Origin: Eopsaltria australis
Lineage: Eukaryota; Chordata; Aves; Passeriformes; Petroicidae
Assembly (NCBI GenBank): GCA_034509425.1
Contig: JAVTVJ010000790.1
Location: 62,001 to 126,000, forward strand
Direction of reading: 5' to 3'
Length of the DNA stretch: 64,000 nucleotides
Shown here: one piece after another, positions 42,859 to 52,464 of the stretch
Layout: the number at the start of each line of letters is the position of its first letter
How positions within the stretch are numbered: position 1 is the first letter of the stretch
The notes under the pieces: generated by a model
What the model was told of the DNA's origin: nothing
Databases searched by the model: none
Seen by the model: only the letters and a program-made list of their open reading frames with translations
Made by a program: the position numbers and the translations under genes

Positions 42859-45800
42859 CGGAACTAGCTGTGGATTATGATAGACAGCAATCAAGGGCAT
42901 CACCCCCACTGGAGGCTTCAGTTATAGTTAGGCTGGGAAATGAGGATGTTGAATTTCTGGTGGACACCGGGGCGACCTATTCTGTATTAAATACTTTAAA
43001 AGGTAAACTGAGCCAAGAGACTGTGGATGTGGTAGGAGCCACCGGGGTAAGTGAAACACGGCCTTTTTTCCAACCTTTAAAATTTAAATTGGGAAAACAC
43101 TGGGTGACACACCAGTTCCTGTATATGCCAAATTCACCAATGCCATTATTGGGCAGAGATTTATTAGAGAAATTAGAAGCAGAAATTAAATTCTCCAGAG
43201 ACAGGGGGGTAAAAGTCATAATTCCTGAATCTAAATTCATAGAAGCAGCAGCTATGCTTATACAGGAATGCCATGGAAAAATTCCCAAAGAAACAGAAGA
43301 TGCTGTCAGTCCTATAGTATGGGCCAATGATATCCCTGGGAGATCCAAAAGAGCTGAACCTGTAAGTATTACACTCAAAGCAGGAGCTACACCGGTAAGG
43401 CAAAAACAATACCCTTTGAAATTAGCAGGTCGCAAAGGACTAGCACCCATAATTGAGAAGTTTCTCAAATTTGGGTTGCTAGTGGAATGTGAATCCAAGT
43501 ATAACACCCCAATTATACCAGTGAAGAAAGCAGATGGTAAGAGTTATCGATTAGTGCAGGATCTAAGGGAGATTAACAAAATAACAGAAGACATACATCC
43601 AGTTGTAGCCAATCCCTACACACTTTTGACTACACTAACAGACGAATTGGGGTGGTTCACTGTTTTAGATCTTAAAGATGCCTTTTTCTGCATTCCTGTG
43701 CACAAGGACAGCCAAGAAATTTTTGCCTTTGAGTGGGAAAACCCTGAAACAGGAAGGAAGACCCAGCTCACCTGAACAGTCTTGGTTCAAGGCTACAAAA
43801 ATAGTCCCACGCTGTTTGGAAACCAGCTGGCAAAGGAACTGGAGGACTGGAGGAAACAGGAGCTAGGAGGAGTTGTTCTTCAGTATGTTGATGACATCCT
43901 AGTAGCAACCAGAACGCGAGATGAGTGTATCCAGCTAACCGTAAGTCTGTTGAACTTTTTGGGCGAGAGTGGTTATCGGGTCTCGAGAGAGAAGGCCCAA
44001 ATTGCCAGGGAAACAGTAGTTTACCTGGGGCTGGAAATTTTCCGTGGACACCGACAACTCAGCAAAGAGCGGAAGGAAGCTATCTGTCGCCTTCCAGAGC
44101 CCCACACTGTGAGAGAAATGCAAGCCTTCCTGGGAATGGTAGGTTGGTGTCGCCTATGGATATCAAACTATGGACTGCTGGTAAAATCTCTGTATGAGGT
44201 CCTTAAGGCAGCTGAAAAGGGAACAATCATGTGGACAGAAAGTGCAAGGGCTGCCTTCAAACAGTTGAAACGTTCCCTAATGTCTGCCCCAGCCTTGGGG
44301 CTGCCGGATTTGAATAAGCCTTTTGAACTCTTTACATATGAGCGACTGAATGCTGCTCTGAGGGTACTAGCACAGCACCTTGGGGACCAGCGAAGAGCTG
44401 TAGCCTACTTTTCAAAACAGCTGGACAATGTTAGTCAAGGGTGGCCTGGATGCCTGAAAGCTGTGGCAGCAACTGTCCTCCTAATACAGGAGGCCTGTAA
44501 ATTCACCCTTGGCCAGCACATTGTCGTGTATGTACCCCATGCAGTAATAACTGTGCTGGAACAGAAGGGGAATCACTGGCTATCCCCTAGCAGAATGCTG
44601 AAGTATCAGTCTGTGTTGCTGGAACAGGATGATGTTACTCTGAAAACAACATCTGTGGTAAACCCTGCGATGTTTTTGTCATCCACATTACTTGACAGCA
44701 TGCCTGAACATGATTGTCTACAGACAATAGAGGAGACTTATTCTAGCAGACCAGACCTGAAGGACATTCCCCTGAAGAGCCCAGACTGGGAACTGTATAC
44801 TGATGGAAGCAGCTTCATGAGAAATGGTAAGAGAATGACGGGATATGCTGTAACCACCACAGATAAAGTCATAGAGGCAAAAGCTTTGCCTCCAGATGTA
44901 TCATCACAGAAAGCCAAACTCATTGCACTAACAAGAGCTCTAGAGCTGAGTGAGGGGAAGAAGGTAAACATCTGGACGGATTCCAAATATGCCTTCAGTG
45001 TTGTTCATGCCCACGGAGCTATCTGGAAGGAACGTGGCCTGCTGACTGCACAAGGTAATGAGGTTAAGCATGCTGAACAGATTCTTGCACTTCTGCAGAG
45101 TATCTGGAAGCCAACTGAAGTGGCTGTCATGCATTGCAAAGGCCATCAAAAAGGGAAGAAAGCCCCTGAACTGGGAAATCGCTTTGCTGATGAAGCAGCA
45201 AGAGGGGTTGCAGAAAAAGGCATTTTTGCAGTGATACCACAGAAAGAAATAGATTTGTTAGAGTTTACCCCAAAATATGATCAGGGGGATCACAAATTAA
45301 TTAAGCACCTTAAGGCGCAGATCAAAGAAGGGGGGTGGGCTGTTACCTCAATGGGACAGGTTGTAGTTCCACCCTTCCTCCTTTGAGAAATAGCCCAGCG
45401 AGAGCATGAAAGTACTCACTGGGGAACAGAAAATCTTTTAAAACATCTTAGAAAGGTGGTAATAGGGAGAGGGATGACAGATATCGTGCAGTCTATAACC
45501 AGCAAGTGCAATACCTGTCGTAAAAACAATCCTGACACAAGCAAACGGGTTGTGTTAGGGGTGACAAAAACAGGAGATCTCCTGGGAGATTATTGGCAGA
45601 TCGATTTTGCTGAGATGCCACGCAAAGAGGGATGTAAGTATATACTGGTACTGGTTGACACCTTCAGTGGATGGCCTGAAGCTTACCCCTGTCGCTCAAA
45701 CACAGCAAGAGAAGTAGTGAAAGCCTTGCTGAACCATATAATTCCAAGATTTGGGGTTCCTCTAGGAATGTCATCTGACAGGGGAACTCACTTTGTTGCA

Positions 45801-46409
45801 ACGGTAGTTGGGGAAGTCAGCAGGGTTCTGGGAATTGCCTGGGACCTGCACACACCATACAGGCCCCAGGCAAGTGGCAAGATTGAGCGAATGAATGGAA
45901 CCCTCAAAACCCAGATTTGTAAAATTTGTCAAGAAACATCCATGACCTGGGTCCAAGCCCTGCCAATAGCCTTGCTGAGAACCCGCATACAGCCAAGGCG
46001 AAGGGACAATATAAGTCCCTATGAAATATTATATGGCAGGCCTTATCAGGCTCCACATATCCTGGGAGAGATTCATGTGAAGGGTAAAACTGATTTGCAG
46101 AAGTACTTAATGGCTTTGAGTTCCACTTTGCAGAAGCTCCAGAGATTTGTCGTGTTGTCCAGGCCAATAGGACTGGACACACCTGCTCATCAGTTCCAGC
46201 CCGGAGATTGGGTCTACATCAAGTGGTGGGACGGTGACCCCTTGCAAGCCAAGTGGAAAGGACCATTCCAAGTTTTGCTGACCATCCTCACTGCAGTCAA
46301 AGTTGCTGGCAAGGGACCATGGATCCACTATTCCAGAGTGAAGAAGGCTTCGGCTCCCGAGACCATCAAGAAAGCAAAGACTGATACAGATCAGGAGGAT
46401 GGGGTTTAA
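42859..46409 (+). pseudogene. pol: ERV-A pro-pol (protease, RT, RNase H, integrase) with two stops
   Basis: Same frame as the capsid. Protease DTGA is at about 42963, and the RT catalytic YVDD is at 43883-43894. RNase H follows (TDGS about 44799, TDSKYA about 44979). Integrase has an HHCC zinc finger (45410-45530), a DDE core (D about 45602, D about 45777, E about 45885) and a GPF-type C-terminal domain about 46258; stop TAA at 46407-46409. In-frame breaks: TGA at 43773-43775, where RT families have Trp, and TGA at 45384-45386, between RNase H and the integrase finger, probably from CGA. Apart from these the frame is open over 3.5 kb. Gammaretroviral by motif order and single-frame gag-pol. 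Confidence 0.93.
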
Positions 46410-46759
46410 ACTGTTCTTTACGTGTCTGTTATCTGCCCAAATGGTAACTATGATTCAGGGTTTGTCCCATGATTTACACAAGGCTGTAATCCAAAACGTG
46501 TCCAAAGTTCTTAATAAGAACAATTGCTGGTTCTGTACCCAGATACCACCTCTAGATGGGGGTGGTCACTGATCGTGGATTGGCATTTTAAGCTTCCAAA
46601 ATTGACACCTTGAAATTTGACCAGATCTTTGACACCCTTACCTCATGGTTACCAAACTGGGCCTGGATAAGAGAAACATTTATAGTAGTTGTAATTGTAG
46701 TTATCATCTGTATAGTAGCCTGCATGTCGGCCGGTTGTGTAAACCGATACTGTGGGTAA
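46399..46759 (+). pseudogene. env: ERV-A env remnant with large internal deletion
   Basis: An ATG at 46399 overlaps the integrase stop and opens a signal-peptide-like N terminus that stops at 46570-46572 after 57 codons, shortly after a C-X-X-C. About 45 bp further on, a second short frame (about 46620-46759) looks like the end of a transmembrane subunit: Trp-rich pre-membrane stretch, about 20 hydrophobic residues, short tail. Nearly all of SU and the TM ectodomain are missing. Confidence 0.75.
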
Positions 46760-46815
46760 TGTAGAATAGAGTAAGGTAGAGTAGAGACTAGACAAAGTAG
46801 AATCTTGTTAGTCTC

Positions 46816-46829
46816 TAAAAGGGGGGAAA
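46816..46829 (+). other. ERV-A polypurine tract
   Basis: AAAAGGGGGGAAA directly before the 3' LTR, the plus-strand primer position. Confidence 0.85.
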
Positions 46830-47286
46830 TGATGCCTGAGGGATTTTTTCTGCTTTTTCTCCTGAATATGTCTTACACTGTTCCCTATATTCACAAGTAT
46901 TAGCATGCATACTTGTGATGCTTTAGATGATAGTTTAGCCTGGTTTCATGGTGTTTAGGAGGTCGGTAGACTAAACACCCCTGAAACCATGTAGAGTTAG
47001 AGACCAAACACCCTGTTTTCGTGAGCCCTCAAGGTCTCCTAGTAGGATAGATTTTGTAAACTAGAAGTTAGCCCACCCAGGCCCCTTATTGGGCCCTTCT
47101 GATAGATATGCTAATGTGTAGAGTCTTTAATTGTATACTCTATTGGGGGGAAGGGGCTTTTGCGGCGTGTCCTACCTGGACGGCAGAAGCCATCGAACGG
47201 GATCCTATTAAAATACCGAGGTAAACAACCCCCAACCCTTTCACTGTGTCTGAGCCTTTATTTCCTAAGACCAGAAAAAGGCATCA
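46830..47286 (+). repeat. 3' LTR of ERV-A
   Basis: 457 bp, pair of 39581-40038; followed by the target duplication TTAG. Confidence 0.93.
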
Positions 47287-47290
47287 TTAG

Positions 47291-47587
47291 ATTACACCGT
47301 TAGAATGTTTTTCTTAATAGTCTTCTCAGTTAGGTTTAAGGCAAAGATGGGAGAATAATTTTTAGTCTTAGGAGAAAAAAAGTAACAAAAACCTTTAGCC
47401 TTAACAATTGTTAAGTCTAGGGGAGGGCCAGGAAGATCTGAAACCAGTCAAACCTGAATAGTGAGTCAGCACCCTGAGTGAAGTCCATAATAAAATGGGA
47501 TTGTGAGATAAAGAAAGAAGTCCATAGCGACCTCATTCTTCTGAAAGAAACATTTATTGTCTAAACAGAACAAGAGGTGTATACATG
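47291..47587 (+). pseudogene. env: Outer provirus env 5' remnant
   Basis: Sequence of the outer provirus between the two inner ones. An ATG at 47305 opens a short hydrophobic leader-like peptide that stops within 20 codons; the rest is non-coding and AT-rich. Assigned to env by its position between integrase and the TM remnant. Confidence 0.45.
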
Positions 47588-48498
47588 TGTCTTGGTTTGA
47601 AGGACAGGTGTCTGTTAAGGAAGGCAGGAGCCTCCCTTGGAATGGGAAACTGTAACCTCTCTCTTTCCGAATTATTATAAAGGCTCTCAGGCAAAGATAT
47701 GGGAATAGGAATAACAGTTCTTTATTACGATCTAAAACAAAGGATAACAAATAACAACAACTATAACGTTAACCAACAAACAGAACCAGAAACCCAGTGG
47801 CAGCCTGCTCGGCTTCAGGCACCTTTTCCCTTTGGTGCAGTTCCAGTCACAGCCTGCAGGGGCGCTCTGGGTGTGGTGATTCCCCGGTGGCTGCAGGGGC
47901 GCTCTGGGTGCGGTGATTCCCCGGTGGCTGCAGGGGCGCTCCGGCGTGAGCTCAGGTAGCACACGGCAAATGGCGACTGCCCGAAGCACGGAGGGATGGA
48001 GGAGAGCCCTTGCTCCACAGACCCTCGGGAGGGGCAGCTGGTGTCGGTGCCACAGCAGGATCTCGGGACACAGGGAGCTGGGACGGTAAGGGGTCTCCAC
48101 GTGCAGGGAAAAACCCCGCTACAATGTAGCGGAGAAAAGCGGGCTGGTGGCAGGCAGGTCGGCTCCGGATGGGGCAGAGGGCAGAGACTCACAGCAGACA
48201 GACTGGCAGTTCCGCGCTGGCTTCTCAGGGGCCGTGGGTTCAGCAGACAGCAGCTCCGACCGTCCCGCTCTGAGGGTCCCGAGCAAGAGGGCGTGACCTC
48301 CCTCTGCCTTTGCTTTTCAGTCTCTCCAAATCTCGCGTTACCAGGCTCTGCTTCCGTGAGGGGCAATTTTGTCCTACCCTGCCACGGAGAAAGGCTCTAC
48401 CCTTGAGCTTTGTTTCTTTTAAGTACCCAGTCATTTGTGTCCTAGCAACCCATGGGAGAAAAATTCCTGAGGAAAAGAACTAAATCTAACCTTCAACA
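47588..48498 (-). repeat. 3' LTR of ERV-B
   Basis: 911 bp; carries two full 37-bp GC-rich tandem units plus a partial. Pair of 54310-55257, about 2% different by eye plus the 37-bp unit. Confidence 0.92.
47857..47945. repeat. 37-bp minisatellite in ERV-B 3' LTR
   Basis: Units beginning CTGCAGGGGCGCTCTGGGTG, two complete plus a partial. The 5' LTR has three plus a partial (54575-54701). Confidence 0.88.
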
Positions 48499-48525
48499 TT
48501 CTCCACCCCGAATTTTTTTCCCATG
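48499..48525 (-). other. ERV-B polypurine tract
   Basis: On the - strand GGGAAAAAAATTCGGGG and GGAGAA lie just before the 3' LTR. Confidence 0.7.
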
Positions 48526-48606
48526 CAAACACCTTACATCAATTTTAAACTTTCGAGGTATATACATACATGCAGATACAGATACAAGCGCAGTGTCATA
48601 AGCAGT

Positions 48607-51600
48607 TTACCTTAAAACAAGATCTCTTTGAGGTATGCATCGGGTCTCTCCATACCTTTGCATCACTCACCAGGTGCAGCTCGGTCTCTGAGCAAAGACA
48701 ACCCCCCGGATGGGATTGTCTTTACTTGAGGCAGAGTTTACCTAAACAGTCTTTCCCAGCATACTTTTCATGTGTACTACTGGAACTTTATCTGTTGTTC
48801 GCAAGGGGTCAGAGTGGGCAGGCCTGGCCCGGCTGGAGGAACCTCGGGTGTTCACTAACTATGTGGCCTTTGCTAAATTAGTCTCTCAGTTCTTGAACGT
48901 CCCCCCACCCAGTGCTTTCAAGGTGGTTTTGAGCAGGCCATTGTACCGTTCAACTTTCCCAGCTGCTGGTGCATGATAAGGGATATGGTACACCCACTCG
49001 ATGCCATGTTCCCTTGATGCCTTACAAAAGGCTGACCTGAAACAGAGGCTGGACAGAGTTAAGAGAATAAAAGAAGTATTTATTAAAACAAGGTACACTT
49101 TGGGCCATGCAAGAGTCTCTCAGAGACTACACCCAAAATGGACACCTAGCACGTGTTTTTGAGACAGATATACCTTTGGTTCATCTGCATATCAGAAACC
49201 CATTGTCCAATTACAGTTTCGGGTCTTGAAGTCCCATCCCCAGCTTGTTCCCTTCTTCTCTTCGCTGCTGTCCATGGGTGTTTTACATTTTGGGCTTTTG
49301 GAAAAAACTGTATGTCCTTGAAACTCCAGCCCCGAGAGAAATTGTTTCGTCTAAATGACAGTAACAGAACACTAGATGACAATTTATGGAGTTTTAGAGC
49401 AGTCTTGATGAAAAAAATAAGAGGTTAAAACCTAAGGCATCACCCTAGCCCAGGTGTTTATAAGGCTATTTTTGAAGTGAGTCCCATTGTCGGATTCAAT
49501 TCTCTCAGGGGTACCATGTCTCTAAAGAACCTGTTTTTCGAGGCCCAGGATGGTGTTCCGGGCAGTGGTATGAGGCACAGGGTAGGTCTCCAGCCATCCT
49601 GTGGTGGCTTCTACCATTGTGAGAACGTAGCGCTTGCCTTGGCGGGTCTGGGGCAGTGTGATGTAATCAATCTGCCAAGCCTCTCCATACTTGTATTTGG
49701 ACTACCGTCCGCCATACCATAGAGGCTTTACTCGCTTGGCTTGTTTGATCGCGGCGCACGTCTCACAATCATGGATTACCTGGGAGATACTGTCCATGGT
49801 TAGGTCCACCCCTCGGTCTCGTGCCCACTTATAGGTGGCATCTCTGCCCTGGTGGCCTGAGGCATCATGGGCCCATCGGGCTAGGAACAGCTCTCTTTTG
49901 TGTTGCCAGTCTAAATCTATCTGTGCCACTTCAATCTTTGTGGTGTGATCTACCTGCTTGTTGTTCTGGTGTTCTTCGTTAGCTCGGCTCTTAGGGACAT
50001 GGGCGTCTACATGGCGGACCTTTACGGGTAGCTTCTCTACCCGAGTGGCAATGTCTTTTCATTCATCAGCTGCTTAGATTGGCTTTCTTCTACGCTGCTA
50101 GTTGGCCTTTTTCCACCTTTCCAGCCAACCCCATAGAGCATTGGCTACTATCTACGAATCAGTGTAGAGATAGAGCTTTGGCCACTTCTCTCTCTCAGCA
50201 ATGTCCAGGGCCAGCTGAACAGTTTTGAGTTCAGTAAATTGGCTCGACTCACCTTCTCCTTCAGTGGCTTCTGCAACTTGTCGTGTGGGGCTCCACACAG
50301 CTGCTTTTTACTTCCGGTTCATCCCTATGATGCGACAGGTACCATCAGTGAAAAGGGTGTAGCACTTTTCTTCATCTAGTAGTTGATTATATGGCGGAGC
50401 CTCCTCAGCCCGGGTCACTTGTTCTTGCTCTTCTTCATTAGTGAGACCAAAGCTCTCACCTTCTGGCTAGTTCGTAATTATTTCTAGGATCCCAGGGCGG
50501 TTCGGATTTCCAGTGCGGGCGTGCTGTGTGATAAGTGCAATCTACTTACTCCATGTGGCATCGGTGGCGTGGTGGGTAGAGGGAGCCTTTCTTTTAAACA
50601 TCTACTCCAGCACTGGTAGTCGGGGTGCCAGGAGGAGTTGTGCTTCAGTGCTAATTACCTCTGAGGTGGCTTGAACTCCTTCATAGGCAGCTAAGATTTC
50701 CTTCTCTGTGGGGGTGTAGTTGGCTTCGGACCCTCTGTAACTCCGGCTCTAGAATCTCAGCGGTCGGCCTCGAGTCTCTCCAGGCACCTTCTGCCAAAGG
50801 CTCCAGGACAAGCCCTTGTTCCTTGCTGCAGAGTAAAGCACATTCCTCACCTCTGGTCCCGTCCTTACTGGGCCAAGCGCTACCGCATGAGCGATCTCCT
50901 GCTTGATCTGGGTAAACACTTGTTGCTGTTCAGGGCCCCAGTGAAAATCGTTCTTCTTGCGGGTGACCAGGTAGAGAGGGCTCACAATCTGGCTGTACTC
51001 TGGAATGTGCATCCTCTAAAAACCTATGGCTCTTAGGAAAGCTTGAGTTTCCTTTTTGTTAGTTGGAGGAGACATCGCAGTGATCTTATTGATGACCTCT
51101 GTGGGAATCTGGCGCTGTCCATCTTTCCATTTTACCTCCAAGAACTGGATTTCTCAAGCAGGTCCCTTGACTTTGCTTTTCTTGATGGCAAAACCGGCTT
51201 TTAGGAGGATCATGATGATCTTCTCTCTTTTCTCAAATACTTCTGCTGCCGTGTTCCCCCACACAATGATGTCATCGATGTATTGGAGATGCTCTGGAGC
51301 CTCACCCTTTTCTAGTGCAGCCTGGATCAGTCCATGGCAGATCGTGGGGCTGTGCCTCCACCCCTGGGGTAGCCGATTCCAGGTATATTGCACACCCCTC
51401 CAGGTGAAGGCGAACTGAGGCCTGCACTCCGCTGCCAGAGGGATGGAGAAAAACGCATTGGCGATGTCAATGGTGGCATACCATTTTGCTGCCTTGGACT
51501 CCAGCTCGTACTGGAGCTCCAGCATGTCTGGCACGGCAGCACTCAATGGTGGAGTCACTTCATTCAAGCCACGATAGTCTACAGTCAATCTCTATTCCCC

Positions 51601-52464
51601 GTCAGACTTGTGCACAGGCTAGATGGGGCTGTTGAAGGGTGAGTGGGCTTTACTGACCACTCCTTGGCTTTCCAGGTCGCAGATCATCTTGTGGATGGGG
51701 ATCACGGCGTCTCGATTCGTCCGGTACTGCCGGCGGTGCACTGTCGAGGTGGCAATTGGCACTTGTTGCTCTTTTACTCTCAGGAGTCTCACTGCATTTG
51801 GATTTTCCGATAGTCTAGGCAAGGTGTTCAGTTGCTTGATGCCCTCTGCCTCTACAGCCGCTATTCCGAAAGCCCACTTGAGTCCCTTTGGGTCTTTGTA
51901 ATAGCCATTCCGGAGGAAGTCTATGCCCAGAATACATGGAGCCTCTGGACCAGTCACAATGGGGTGTTTCTGCCACTCCTTCCCGGTCAGGCTCACCTCG
52001 GCTTCCAACAAAGTTAATTGCTGTGATCCCCCTGTCACCCCGGCAATAGAAACAGGTTCTGCCCCCACATGTCTCGATGGAATTAAGGTACACTGCGCAC
52101 CAGTATCAACTAACGCTTCATATTTTTGTGGTTCTGATGTGCCAGGCCATCGGATCCACACTGTCCAAAAGACCCGGTTTTCCCGTGCCTCTTCCTGGCT
52201 AGAGGCAGGGCCTCTCTAGCTCTGGTTGTCATTTCTTTCTTGGGCGTACATGGTAGAGGTCTCCTCGAGGGGATCTAAGAGATCGTCCTCTCTTCTGTAA
52301 TATCTGGCATCTTGGTCACAGGAGGCTGAGGCTACTTTCACTTTAGTAGACTCCCCGCCTCGGTTAGTATTTCCCTCTTTGAGTTGCTGTACCCGTGCTG
52401 CCAGGGCAGCAGTGGGTTTCCTATCCCACTTCCTCATGTCTTCTCCGTGATCACACAGGAAGAA
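48607..52464 (-). pseudogene. pol: ERV-B protease-RT-RNase H-integrase with Trp-to-stop breaks
   Basis: One - strand frame runs through protease (DTGA, about 52100), RT (YIDD, about 51272), RNase H (about 50155-50400) and integrase (HHCC about 49750-49900, DNG about 49480, E in GKVERYNG about 48945), ending TAA at 48607. In-frame stops begin at + strand positions 52216, 51619, 51592, 51154, 51016, 50749, 50602, 50542, 50467, 50308, 50152, 50098, 50074, 50059, 49702, 49522, 48886, 48859, 48742 and 48667. They are TAG (14), TGA (4) and TAA (2). Flanking residues suggest Trp at each. Besides the stops the only interruption is the LTR at 49015-49442. ERVL-like by RT motif style and 5-bp duplication. 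Confidence 0.9.
49015..49442 (-). mobile_element. Solo LTR inside ERV-B integrase
   Basis: TGATGCCTTA...TAAGGCATCA (10-bp terminal inverted repeat) has an exact 4-bp target duplication CCCT (49011-49014 and 49443-49446). On the - strand AATAAA lies about 65 bp from its 3' end and ATTGG/CAAT motifs are in the presumed U3. The integrase frame resumes cleanly on both sides when it is ignored. It shares the TGATGCC/GGCATCA termini with ERV-A, but the body differs. Confidence 0.92.

Larger units (their letters stand above)
39581..47286 (+). mobile_element. ERV-A: inner gammaretrovirus-like provirus, nearly complete
   Basis: LTRs 39581-40038 and 46830-47286 begin TGATGCCTGAGG and end AAAGGCATCA (7-bp terminal inverted repeat). 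They are flanked by an exact 4-bp target duplication TTAG (39577-39580 and 47287-47290). Order: LTR, primer binding site, leader, gag, pro-pol, remnant env, purine tract, LTR. The coding region is far better kept than in the outer provirus: two stops in pol, two gag frame changes and an env deletion. It lies between the outer provirus's integrase and env. Confidence 0.95.

Noticed and set aside
40579..46409. Deaminase hypermutation also in ERV-A
   Set aside because: Only two pol stops, of which only one (43773) fits Trp-to-stop; insufficient for a hypermutation claim.
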